From Heloderma charlesbogerti (taxonomy: Eukaryota; Chordata; Lepidosauria; Squamata; Helodermatidae), in the NCBI GenBank assembly GCA_026122225.1, contig JANEZZ010003063.1:62001-126000 (forward strand): 64,000 bases of DNA, read 5' to 3'. This document shows positions 11,564 through 22,013 of this stretch, in pieces (the stretch's first letter is position 1; every line of letters begins with the position of its first letter). The notes beneath the pieces were generated by a model. That model saw only the letters and a program-made list of their open reading frames with translations. It did no database searches and was not told the DNA's origin. Made by a program: the position numbers and the translations under genes.

Positions 11564-11910
11564 GGGGGACCGCGGTGGCTTAGTGGTTAAGATACTGAAC
11601 TGCAGACTGGAAGGTCGGCAGGTCAGCAGTTCGAGACCCGAGTGCTGCGTGACGGAGTGAGCGCCCGTCTTCAGTCCCAGCTTCTGCCAACCTAGCAGTT
11701 CGAAAGCAAGAAATTGCAAGTAGATAAATAGGTACCGCCTCGGCGGGAAAGGTAACAGCGTTCCATGCACCTCGGTGTTCAGTCATGCCGGCCACATGAC
11801 CACGGAAGCGTCTTCAGACAGCGCTGGCTCTTCGGCTTAGAAACGGGGATGAGCACCGCACCCTAGAGTCGGACACGACTGGTTGGGGACACCTTTACCT
11901 TTACCTTTTA
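11564..11910 (+). mobile_element. Sauria-type tRNA-derived SINE, full length
   Basis: The head GACCGCGGTGGCTTAGTGG carries an RNA polymerase III A box and GCAGTTCGAGACC fits a B box. The body contains GCCGGCCACATGACC, and the tail ends in CTTTACCTTTACC. These are the parts of the squamate Sauria SINE family, whose 3' end is thought to be recognised by BovB-type LINE machinery. A 9-bp direct repeat, CCATGCTAT, flanks it (11555-11563 and 11911-11919). It interrupts an L2 copy. Confidence 0.85.
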
Positions 11911-11919
11911 CCATGCTAT
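11911..11919 (+). repeat. Right target-site duplication of the SINE
   Basis: CCATGCTAT directly after the CTTTTA tail. Joining the flanks restores the L2 sequence around its conserved SPMLFN motif, so the element landed inside the reverse transcriptase region. Confidence 0.8.
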
Positions 11920-12302
11920 TTAACACAACATCTACATGAAACTGCTGGGAGAAATCATCTGGGAGTCTGGGCTGCAGTGTCACTGGGCTGCACTCACAGC
12001 CCTACCTTTGGTAGGGCTGCACTGCACTGTGCTGCACACACTGCACTGGGCTGCAGTGTCACCGGTAGATGACACACAGCCCTACCTTTGTTTTCTATCT
12101 ACTAATCCTAGGGAGGCTGTGGAACTCCTTCTTAAGTGCTTGGAATCAATTTTGGGATGGATGAGGGCAATCAAGCTGAAGGTTAATCCAGACAAGGCAG
12201 GGTTTGGAGGGGCAATCTGCTGATCTGGATCATGCGATTCAGTTGATATTGGATGAGGTTGCACTCTCCCTGAAATACCAAGTCCATAGCTTGGGGGCCC
12301 TT

Positions 12303-12372
12303 CATAGAATAGAATAGTATAGAATAGTAGGGTTGGAAGGGCCTACAAGGCCTTCTGGACTCTTCACTCACT
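12303..12372 (-). mobile_element. CR1-type 3'-terminal stub inside an L2 copy
   Basis: ATAGAATAGAATAGTATAGA then GGGTTGGAAGGGCCTACAAG is a CR1 3' end lying within the sense L2 at 11340-13145, which makes it the second insertion into that L2. Confidence 0.7.
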
Positions 12373-13751
12373 GTAGAATCACAGTAAGTGGCAGTAGCCA
12401 GGGATGCCTCTTACTAACTTAGAATGTCAGCTGCAACCCTATCTAGAGAGTGTGGACTTGAGCTAAGTTATGCATGCCCTAGTTACATTCAGACCAGACA
12501 TCTGTAATGCACTCTTATGTGGGGCTGCCTTTGAAGATGATTCAAACTCCAGCTGTTCGAGAGTGCAGCTGCTTGCATCCTTGTTGGGGCTAGATGGTCA
12601 GATCATATGATGTACTAGTTCTGTACCAGCTGCACTGATTGTCAGTGCACTGCTGGATCCAATCTAAACTGCTGTTGTTGACCTTTAAATCTGTTAATGG
12701 TTTGGGTCCAAGGAGAACCTACACCTGTATTAACCTACCCTTTCTTTAAAATACCAGATCAACCTGTCCGTGCTTTAAGTTCCTCTTTGGAAGCCCTCCT
12801 TACTGGTCCAACGCTAAGATCTGTAAGACTGGGGGGGCGGGCTAGAGTGGTGTCCGCTACCTTAGATATTCCCTCCCAAGACAAGAGAGATGCAGCTGCC
12901 TCCATGTGTGGCTCCTCGTAAGGGGGCTTTAAAGACGTGCCTGTTCTTTCTGGCTTTTAACCAATAAAATTTAATTTGCTGCTGTTATTTGAAATAGCAT
13001 TTTATTTTAACTAGCTTATTTTAAAAATGTTTAATTTTTAAGATGCTTTTATAACTGTGTTTTGAATTTTGCTGTTTTATATTGTAAGCCGCCTTGGGAA
13101 GACCATGGTTTTGAAAGGTGGCTAAGAAATATATTAAATAAACAAAATAGCAGAGCTTTAGCCAAATCCCCTGTACACACTAGTTTTCCAAGTTTCATTT
13201 GTATTTTGGAAGAAATCTCCTGCCCTATGCTTTATTTGGTGAAGAAATCCAACTTTTAAGTATGAGTTTCTGGATTTAGTATTCTTTATTTTTTATTCTT
13301 TATTTTTAACATCTGTGGACCATGGCTACTACTCAATAATCCCAGTCTGGCTTGTTGGAGTACAACTTAACTTTAGACTACACAGTGTTTTGTGACATTG
13401 GATTTTGCAGAAGATACCTTTCCCAAAGGTCAGCCCCAATTTTGGGCTCCTAGGCAGCTGAGCTTACAACTGTGCAACTGTGATTTCATCCAGGGGCTCA
13501 AATCATAAATACGATTCTCACTAATCTGTTTCAGTTAAGCTAAATATTTTAGTCTCATGATTCACAATGAGCCCACAAAAGTGGTAAGAGCTACATATTT
13601 TTATGTTGAACACTCCTTGCATATCGGTATCTATCGTCCATAACATGGCATAGCTGCACTGCATTTTTTAAATGTCCTGGCAAAAGCTGAAGGAACTACA
13701 ACAGTCTTTGTAGCACCTTTAAGACTAACATTAAGGTGCTTCAACACTATT

Positions 13752-13845
13752 ACAGTGCAATCCCATGCATGTTTACTCCGAAGTAAGTCCAATTGAATTA
13801 AATGGGACTTACTCTCAGGTAAATGTGTATAGGATCACAGCCTTA
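13752..13845. repeat. Palindromic element, family C
   Basis: Outer GTGCAATCCCATGCATGTTT and GTGTATAGGATCACAGCC, inner AAGTAAGTCCAATTGAATTA with AAATGGGACTTACT. A second diverged copy follows directly to about 13912. Confidence 0.65.
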
Positions 13846-13911
13846 GGCTGCAATCTCATATTTGCTTGAGTGGGAGTAAATCCCATTGAACTCAATGAGC
13901 TTACTCAGGAA

Positions 13912-14080
13912 CATTGAAACATGGGAAGCTGCCTTAGTCAGGCCATTGGTCTATCGCCTAGTATTGTCAACACTGACTCACAGGACTCTCACAGGATTCT
14001 TTCCTAGCCCTACCTGGAGATGCTGGGGATTGAACCTGGGACCTGATGCCAGCAAAGCACATGCTACGGCCCCTCCAAAG
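13912..14080 (-). mobile_element. tRNA-derived SINE, antisense
   Basis: GGAAGCTGCCTTAGTCAGGC, ATTGTCAACACTGACTCACA and GGATTGAACCTGGGACC (inverted B box) match the family at 62862 and 9240 in reverse orientation. Confidence 0.7.
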
Positions 14081-15433
14081 TATGTCTACTATGCCTTCTT
14101 CTGAGTAGGCCTATATAGGGATGCACTGTTGCAGCAAAAGCAACACACACGATGATCCCTTGGGAAGGAGGAGCTGCAGAATTTTCCTGGCCCAGTGTTT
14201 TATTCAAGGGGACAGCCCTTGTATTTTTCATGGTTGTCTTATTTCTAAGGGTCCCTCCACTATAGATCCTATAAATCTTTCTGGTGATTTAATTTTAAGA
14301 GATAATGTGTCAGCTTTAACATGTTTGTAGTAAATTCAGATTTTTTTCTAAACCGTTAGTTTTAAAAGAGACCATTGCCATAACTTAAAAAAACCAAAAA
14401 TCTGTTTTTTAATGGTTTTTATCCCCATGAGTAGGCAGTAATTTGATTCAAAATATGGATGTGTCCAAAACTTGGCTGCTATACCTCTGCTGAAAGTGAG
14501 CCTGCCATGCTTTGACTTAAATGCTTGATTTAAGACTGTGGCAAGTCTAGATGCTGGCAAAGAGCCCAGGTAGAAGATAATAGTTAACCCAGAGGTGAAT
14601 TGTATTTGGTTCCATCATTTGACAAGCTAGAATTACTATTAGGGGAACAGACTTTCTCGTCCGATAAAAGAAACTGTTCTAAAGAGATGGAGGGCTGCTT
14701 AGGAAGCATCCTAGCCTGCTTTAGCCAAGAAACCAAGAGCACCCAAAATAAGACCTAGTATGATCTAGTGCAGGGGTGGGCAGAAGTTCAACTCCAAGAT
14801 GCCCCTGCCAGCATGTCCAGCGGTCAGGAATATTGAAGCTGAAGTAAAAAAATACCTGGAAATTTACTTTCTCCCCACCCCAGTTCTAGTGGCGAACCAA
14901 AATCCACATCTGCCTAACCTTAAGCTGATGGTGCATTCCTTGGCAAGTCACTGTTGACCTTGTTGATCCACAATGGGAATAATTTTGAACAACCTTGCAG
15001 ACTGGTTAGGGCAAATGAAAGCTCAGAGAGCAGGCACCTTCCAAGCTCAGTTTCTCTCCCCACCCTGCCCTGCCCCTTAAATCCCAGGCAGAAGCAAGTT
15101 GGCTGAGCACCAGTACCGTTGGAGTATGTGGAATAGTATGTGTTCTTTGAGCTTTGCTGACAGAAACTGTTGGACTATGAAGTCAAGGGTGAAGGCAAAG
15201 TCTTCAGCAGTTCAATGCCCCCTCCCTTATTTGTAGTGTGCTGGGACTATTCTTTTTTTTCTTGTTCTTTTTTAACTTTGCTTCCAATTGGCTGTCAAAT
15301 TCAATTTGCCCGGTACTGCAGCCTTTTCCCTCCTGAAAGTAGAGCAAGCGTAATCAGAAATTTCCTATCATGAAGGTTGTAAGTGGGGGAAGAGGGGATG
15401 AGAGGAATGTGAGACTAGAAGGCATTGGGTGGC

Positions 15434-15464
<31 letters not shown>

Positions 15465-16273
15465 CATGCGCGTGCGTGTGGTGGGGGCTGGTGGAGGAGA
15501 AGAGAAATACACTGGTAAAATTGCCCTCTGCAAAAATCTGTGATCATTCACTGCAAACAAAAATCCAAATTTTGCCCCAGGGCAACTGAAAATTGTGTTT
15601 GGGTAAAAGGTGAATGTTAAATGAATATGCACATATCTAGCATTTTCTAGCAGAGATTGATTAGCTGAGTACAATGAAGGGCATGGGGGTTTGGGCTGGT
15701 GTGAGCCCTAGGCGCATGGGGAGAGAGCCATAGCTGGGGAGTGAGGCAGAGCTGTACCCTCCAGAAGCCCTGCTTGGCTCTTGTTTTCCAAGTCAGTGGT
15801 TTTCAAATTGCGTTTCTAGGATCCCTGGGGTTTATCGATAAGAAAATCGGTAATGGAAGACAAAGTGTTATCTGAAAGTCAATGTAGAAAAGTATTGGGC
15901 ATTGGCGAAACAGTGAGAGACTCAACAGGCCCGAGAATGTGCCCACAGAGCCCTGAATGGCGCGTGTACGCATCAGTCTGGAATGGTTCAGTGAGGGCAG
16001 GAAGATAGAAGAGTGTCTTTCAAAGGCATAGAGGGCTGCCTATGCTGTGTTCTGCAAACATGGCCTAGCAGTCACTGTGGGGGTCAACGTGTGTCTGGGG
16101 TGCACTACTTCAGTTTGTAAGTGGGATGCCTGACATGACTGAAGGTACCTCTACATCAAAACATCCCATCCACATACATAAAGAGCATGTCAGGTAGATG
16201 GGTTCTAGACTAGCCTTCTCAGTGGCATGCTTGTTTTCTGTGTGGCGTGGAACTTCTGTATACAGGTACATAC
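13920..16273. other. Non-coding stretch
   Basis: After the antisense SINE at 13912 there is a (GT)n repeat at 15434 but otherwise no repeat or gene that I recognise. Short ORFs here show no family features. Confidence 0.45.
15434..15481 (+). repeat. (GT)n microsatellite
   Basis: GT repeat with later GC-containing interruptions (TGCGTGCATGCGCGTGCG). Confidence 0.95.
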
Positions 16274-16362
16274 CAGCCTTCCCCTACCTGGCACTCTCCA
16301 GATGTGTTGGACTACAACTGCCAGCATCCCATATCTGGAGGGTGCTAGATTGGGGAAGGCTG
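16274..16362. repeat. Palindromic element, family A (internally deleted)
   Basis: CAGCCTTCCCCTACCTGGCA pairs with the right end GATTGGGGAAGGCTG; at 89 bases it lacks much of the centre seen in the 144-base copy at 10098. Confidence 0.7.
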
Positions 16363-16799
16363 GTGTATATAGACATGTGAGGCTCCCACGTACAATCTGA
16401 AGCACTGGAAGCCACACACAGGTTAACCTACTCAGTGAGAACTGGGCCCATACGTGTTAAAACCTTCTGAGAAGTAGAATATCCCTGGAAGCAAAATCAC
16501 TGTTTATGTTGTTTGAAATTTCATGTGACTAATGCACACATTTCTAAATATTGCAATTAGGATGTTTTAAACTGCCTGTAGTTGTGGTCAGCAATGAATT
16601 TTCTTGGAAGGTAGACCAAGGCCCTCAACCTTCCCTGGTTCAGTGAGAAACTGGGCCAAGGTCTGTTGCCTCGGACTATGTTCCAGAGTTCTCTTGCATC
16701 TGGGCAAGAGTGTAGATGGAGCCACTTATAGATGATTTGGCCCAGGGGCTGCCAGTTGCTGACCCGTAACATACATGTAGCTTGGCATCCCACTGTATC

Positions 16800-16998
16800 T
16801 GCTGCACTTAGGGGTCGCTGTATTAAATTACCTAGGGAGGTAGTGGGCTCTCCCACACTGGAGGCATTCAAGATGAAGCTGGACAGCCATCTGTCAGGGA
16901 TGCTTAGACTTAGATTCCTGCATTGAGCAGGGGGCTGGACTTGATGGTCTTATAGGCCCCTTCCAACCCTACTATTCTATGATTCTGTGATACTATGA
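16800..16998 (+). mobile_element. CR1-type LINE 3' end, sense
   Basis: Runs from CTAGGGAGGTAGTGGGCTCT through GACAGCCATCTGTCAGGGAT and CTTGATGGTCTTATAGGCC to the terminal ATTCTATGATTCTGTGATAC. Sense orientation, 5' truncated. Confidence 0.85.
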
Positions 16999-17099
16999 CA
17001 TCTTCTTACTGATCTTGAAGTGAGCTGATTGAATGCAGAGTTGGAGTAATGGCTTGAATCAGCTGCCTTTTTGGTTCTTGTTCCTAGGGAGTACCTGTG

Positions 17100-17605
17100 A
17101 TAGCATCAGCTAGGTGCTATGATATAATGGTCCGATGAGATTCGGGGGGGGGGGACTACTTGGAGTCTTGAAGTGAAAATTTTACCTGGCTGCCTTCCCC
17201 GATGCAGACCCTTGCGATTTCTAAGATCATTGGAGGAGGCCTTGTTGGTTGTACCATGACCTGCAGATTGCCATCTGGTGGCAACCCAGAAGCAGGCTGT
17301 CTCCATGGTGCTGTCCATCTTGCGAGGTGCCCTCCCCCTGGTATTCCGGAGGTGCCAGTTGTGATGCACTTAGGTGCCTCTTAAAGATCTGTCCCTTCAC
17401 CCAGGCCTTCCCTGACTGATTGTGCTGCCCAGTTTGTGAATTGTTGTGGCTTGAGTTTTGATTTTAAATATTTTAGTTGATGAGTGTTTGTATATATTAT
17501 CATGATGTTTTGCTTTTTAATGTGTGTCTTGGGTTCTTGTATAGAAAATAGTTTCAAGATATTTTTTCCAGTATGGTAAGCAGTCTATAAATCAAATAAT
17601 AAAAT
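17100..17605 (+). mobile_element. L2-type LINE 3' fragment, sense
   Basis: Contains the C-terminal nucleotide signature GTGCCAGTTGTGATGC, CCAGGCCTTCCCTGACTGA, then AT-rich 3' UTR ending GGTAAGCAGTCTATAAATCAAATAAT. A G9 run near 17142 lies inside it. Confidence 0.6.
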
Positions 17606-17844
17606 CTTGTTGCATGCCGTAAGTGACCCATGTTGAATTCAGGAAGGAGGATCCCAAGATGCATTTGTATAAATTGGCTGTCTCTGTGTAGAAGCAGAGC
17701 TAAGTTACTGGCTGTTCCAGCACAGTTATAAGAGTGATGAAGTCAAAGAGGCTGTGGCAGTTGCCACTTTGGAATCTTAGCTTTGGATTTCAAGCTTGAT
17801 GTCACTGTGCCCAGGCAGATCTCTAGATGGTCTTGCCGGCATTT

Positions 17845-17930
17845 GATATTTTATTTATTTCATTTCACTTCTATACTGCCCAATAGCTGAAGCTCTCTGG
17901 GCGGTTCACAAAAACTAATTATTAATTTTT
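17845..17930 (-). mobile_element. L2-type 3'-terminal stub, antisense
   Basis: CACTTCTATACTGCCCAATA, then AAGCTCTCTGGGCGGTTCAC, the inverted L2 terminus. Confidence 0.6.
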
Positions 17931-18289
17931 TTTTTTTGCAAGGAATGTGGAATGGCTAACGCAATGCAGCAGCTTCTTATGAAGTTCAGATGGCATCTGG
18001 AGAAGGGTTCCTCAGACTTTGCATTGGGTATAACAATCCTTTGTCTAAATCCCATTTCTCAGGTAAATAGAAAGGATTGCTGTCATGGGTCACCTAGGCA
18101 AAGTCTTGGTTCAGGGTAGGAGGTTCTCTCTCTCCCCCAACCCTACCCCCCCCCCTTCCCGGAAGGAACTTCCAAGGATATTTGTGGAAATCACTTCAAT
18201 GTAACGGATGCAGCCCAGATAAATTGGTCTCTGCTTAGGAATCGTGGGACCCAGTGGGGTCTAGCTACATCTCATATTGTTTGCATTGC

Positions 18290-18487
18290 ATTCTCTGTGT
18301 TACTCCTAACTTACATCTCTACCTTAAAAGTGTTTGGCGTCTCCTCTAGTATATAAGAGTTGCAACAGAGCTGAAAAGGAGTTACTGTATTCTCTGTGTT
18401 ACTCCTAACTTACATCTCTACCTTAAAAGTGTTTGGCGTCTCCTCTAGTATATAAGAGTTGCAACAGAGCTGAAAAGGAGTTACTGT
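18290..18487 (+). repeat. Perfect tandem duplication, 2 x 99 bp
   Basis: Unit 18290-18388 is repeated at 18389-18487 with no difference by eye; both begin ATTCTCTGTGTTACTCC and contain CTAGTATATAAGAGTTGC. The identity implies a recent duplication or an assembly artefact. Confidence 0.9.
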
Positions 18488-18589
18488 ATTGATGAGTAAA
18501 TGGGTAATGCAAATATTTATTCTTTGTTTCTCTTTTTGTCGCGACTTGTATATTGTACTCTCCCCCTGCTCCTTTTCGTTGTGTCTGGC

Positions 18590-18755
18590 TACTGCCTCTT
18601 ACCCTGGTTTTTAGTTTAGTTTTTTTCTGTTTTAAATGTAAGGTTTTTATATTATATTTTACTAAGTTATTCTGTTTTATGTCTTTTTTGTGAACTGCCC
18701 AGAGAGCTTTGGCTGATGGGCGGTATAGAAATGTAATAAATTAAAATGAAATAAA
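18590..18755 (+). mobile_element. L2-type 3'-terminal fragment, sense
   Basis: AT-rich stretch leading to GAACTGCCCAGAGAGCTTTG and GGGCGGTATAGAAATG plus an AAATAAATAG tail: a standard L2 3' end in sense orientation. Confidence 0.65.
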
Positions 18756-19144
18756 TAGTTCACCACTTGTTCATCTGCACAAGAGGGTACCGGCTGCCTC
18801 ATCTGCAGTAATCTGTTTCTTGCCCTGTAGATACCCAAATTCATGGATTTCAGTCTCTCAGTGAATCTTAAAATGCAACATCTCTCAAAAGCCTCGGGAT
18901 GACCCTCTTGTGGGGTATAAATTTGTTTGCCTCTTAGCGCCCCCACAGAGAGACGTTTTTGCAGATCTGACCTTTTGGGCTCCTGAAATCCTGACTTAAT
19001 GAGAGCTCAAAAGCATCCCTACTGTGCAGTGCTATTGAGTTTCAAGTGGGTGTTGTGCAGTTGCCAGCATAGTCAGTCCTTTCCACTCCATCGATATTTT
19101 CCTGTGCCTCTGTTTGCCATGGAATTGGGGATTCTCTACCCCTG

Positions 19145-20975
19145 AATTATTTATTTGTGTATTTATTAAAACATCTCTATTCTGCCCTATATCATTAAGA
19201 TCTCAGGGTGGTGTACAGATATAATCAATTTAAACAGTATAAAATAATAAATAATTTAAACACCTACAAACATATTAAACTATTAAGCAAGCTCACACCG
19301 GTTAAAATATAAAATAACAGTTAAAACAATGTGCTAGGGAATGCATTTAGCCCTCAAAGGTTTTGGTAAAAGCCACGTTTTTACTTGGTGCCAAAACGAG
19401 ACCAATGTCTGCACCAATTGGGCCTCCAAGGGGAGGGCATTCCACAACCGGGGTGCCACAGCAGAGAAGGCACTCTCCCACATCCCACCATAGTGTATGT
19501 CTCGTACTGGTGGGACGCAGAGAAGGGCCCCTCTAACAGATCTCAGTTCTCAGGCAAGCATATATAGGGAGAGGCGCTCCCTCAAATATTGAGGTCCCAA
19601 GCTGTTTAGGGCTTTAAATGTCATCACCAAAACCTTGAATTCTGACTGGAAGCGAATTGGCAGCCAGTGCAATTCCTTTAAAACTGGTGTTATATGATTT
19701 TTATGAGGTGTTCTAGTCAGCAGTCTAGCTGCAGTGCGTGTACTACTGTGGCTAGGTTATCCCTGTCCAGGAAAGGCCTGAGCTGGCGGATCAGCCGAAG
19801 CTGGCCCCAAGTACTCCGGCCACGGAGTCCACCTGGGGCTCCAGTGACAGGGATGGATCTATTAGTACTCCCAAGCTACACATCTGCTCCTTCAGGGGGA
19901 GTGCAGCCCCATCCAGGACAGGTCGCTTACCCAATTCCCGGACTGGGGAACCACCAATCCACAGAACTTCCATCTTGTCAGGGTTTAGCTTCATTTTATT
20001 GGCCCTCATCCAGCCCATTATAGCCTCCAGGCACTGGTCCAGCAGCTTCACCACCACAGCCGACTCCAACGACAAGGAGAAATAGAACTAAGTATCATTG
20101 GTGTACTGGTGACACCTCACCCCCAAACTCCTGATGACCTCTCCCAACAGCTTCATATAGATGCTGAACAGCATGGGGGATAGAATAGAATGATGTGGCA
20201 CCCCACAGCTTAATAGCCATGGGGTAGAACAGGAATTCCCCCAATATCAGTCTCTGGAATCGGCCCTGCAGGTAGGAATGGAACCACTGTAGCACAGTGC
20301 CCCCACCTCCCATCCCGCAGAGCCGATCCAGTAAGACACCATGATCAATGGTGTCAAAAGCCACTGAGAGATCCAGGAAGATCAACAGTGTAGCACTCCC
20401 TCTGTCTTTCACCTTGAGTAGGACATCAGTCAGAGCAACCAAGGCTGTTTCAGTGCTGTACCCTGCCCTGAAACCAGACTGAAATGGGTCTAGATAATTG
20501 GTTTCCTCTAAGAACGTCTGAAGCTGCTCAGCCACCACATGCTCAAGCACCTTGCCCAAAAAGGGGATATTAGCGATGGGGCGATAGTTCTCACACACCT
20601 CTGGGTCCAGGGAGACCCTCTTCAGGAGAGGGCGCACTACAGCCTCTTTCAAGGCAGCAGGAACCACCCCCTGACAGAGCGAAGCATTTACCACTCCCTG
20701 GACCCACACAGCCAATCCACCCCTGCTAGATCGTATAAGCCAAGATGGGCAAGGGTCAAGCTTACATGTGGTGGGCCGGACTGATTCAAGCGTCTTGTCC
20801 ACATCATCAGGCTGCAGCAATTGAAACCGATCCCAAGAAACACAGCCAGACGGAACACTGGACACTTCCACAGACTCTGCAATAATTGTGGTGTCACGTT
20901 TTGAGCGAATATGAGCAACTTTCTCCTCGAAGTGCCTAGCAAATTTATTACAGCAAATGACCAAGGGTTCCAATC
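19145..20975 (-). mobile_element. Antisense L2-type LINE, largest copy (about 1.8 kb)
   Basis: Read on the minus strand it gives about 290 residues of L2-clade reverse transcriptase (20973-20095), with ENYRPIANIPFLGKVLEHVV, FQSGFRAGYSTETALVAL and FLDLSVAFDTIDHGVLLDRL, then a broken active-site region. Next comes a piece containing CLEAIMGWMRANKMKLNPDK and PLKEQMCSLGVLIDPSLSLE (20075-19791). The L2 3' UTR ends at 19145 with the CACCCTGAGATC motif. It is 5' truncated and has small deletions and frameshifts. Among the L2 copies here it has the longest intact frame, which suggests the least decay. Confidence 0.85.
20095..20973 (-). pseudogene. Partial L2 reverse transcriptase ORF (292 codons)
   Basis: An open frame covering the N-terminal fingers/palm part of an L2-type reverse transcriptase. 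The first conserved aspartate block (LDLSVAFDTID) is present, but the frame stops before a recognisable YADD box, and sequence after it near 20095 is out of register. No endonuclease domain precedes it. It is a retroelement remnant, not a cellular gene. Confidence 0.8.
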
Positions 20976-21712
20976 CCAGTTGCAGCAGCTGTAGCTTTTA
21001 TGTGGCTAACATAACTGCTTATGTATAGAGTGGTGTTTCCCACAGCAACGTGGACAGTGTACACCTGTGGACATGTGTCTAGGAACCTGATTGGCCTAGG
21101 GCTTGCAGATGTTTGTACACGGGTATCCTTAAAATGTGCCTTGTGTCCACACCATCATAGGAAATACTGGTGTATGCGCAGCAGTAGTATTTGTCGTGTT
21201 ATGTCACATGCATAGTTGCCCTCGGTGGCTTAACACGCAATCTCCAGCAAGGTTGAAAATGTTCATTGATTCTCTGACCCACCCTCACTCTAAAAATCTG
21301 TGCTGATTGTAAAACATCCTCTACTCATGCCATTACACCATACTGGCATTGGCTGTTGCTGTTGCATGTCAGCTGGCATTCAGTGTGGGTGGAACTTTGT
21401 CTTCCACCTGTGTTATATAGTTTTGGCAAACAGCCACCGTGAATGGGATTTCATACCAGCATCAGTGGGTTGGGGGGGGTGAAGATCATGATCATAAGTT
21501 TTTCCAGGTAGCCATGCTGGCAAAACATTGACTGGAGGTGATACTCATCTCTCATCTGCCTACAACTTCCCCTTCAGTTTTAAAAGTGGGATTCGACCAA
21601 CACTGATCCCTCTTCTTCTTTGCTGGCACTGCTTCTATGAGCTGATTTCCATGGCATTTTGAAGGGGGAGAGGAAGGACTGGGAAATGATGCTCATGGTG
21701 CTTTGCCTAGTG

Positions 21713-21845
21713 CAGCCTTCCCCAACCTCGTGACCTCCAGCTGTGTTGGACTACAACCCCATATCATTCCCAGACAGCATGCTGGCTGTGGGTGATGGGA
21801 ATTTAAGTCCAACACATCTGGAGGACACTGGGCTAGGGAAGGGTA
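21713..21845. repeat. Palindromic element, family A
   Basis: CAGCCTTCCCCAACCTCGTG on the left pairs with CACTGGGCTAGGGAAGG on the right; the core TGTGTTGGACTACAACCC pairs with AAGTCCAACACATC. Confidence 0.75.
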
Positions 21846-22001
21846 GCCTAATACCTTCCCCTCCAAAGCTTCATCTGCCTTGAGGCTTTTGTGTGTGTGT
21901 TTGGGGGGGGGGCAGGATTTTATCTTGTAGAGCCAACATTCTGTGTTTCAGATATCTCATTAGGGTAGGGCTGATGGGGTGATCAAGAGTTAAACAGTAA
22001 T

Positions 22002-22013
22002 AGTGTTGGACCT
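22002..22013 (+). repeat. Left target-site duplication of BovB insertion
   Basis: AGTGTTGGACCT precedes the LINE and is repeated exactly at 24734-24745, immediately after its CAACAACAAA tail. A 12-bp direct repeat of this kind is the footprint of target-primed reverse transcription and fixes both ends of the insertion. Confidence 0.85.

Larger units (their letters stand above)
11340..13145 (+). mobile_element. Sense L2-type LINE fragment, split by a SINE
   Basis: Left of the SINE, broken translations resemble the L2 reverse transcriptase DLSAAFDTIDH and YL-GR-Q regions (11360-11510). Right of it, STNPREAVELLLKCLE and a KLKVNPDK stretch follow the active-site region (12105-12195). The 3' end has the usual TTGTAAGCCGCCTTGGG near 13083 and an AAATAAAC tail. 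The copy has lost its reading frame by many changes and carries a local duplication near 11969-12090 where the YADD box should be. Confidence 0.8.

Noticed and set aside
20095..20973. 292-codon minus-strand ORF as a host gene
   Set aside because: Clear L2-type reverse transcriptase remnant, truncated before the active-site box.
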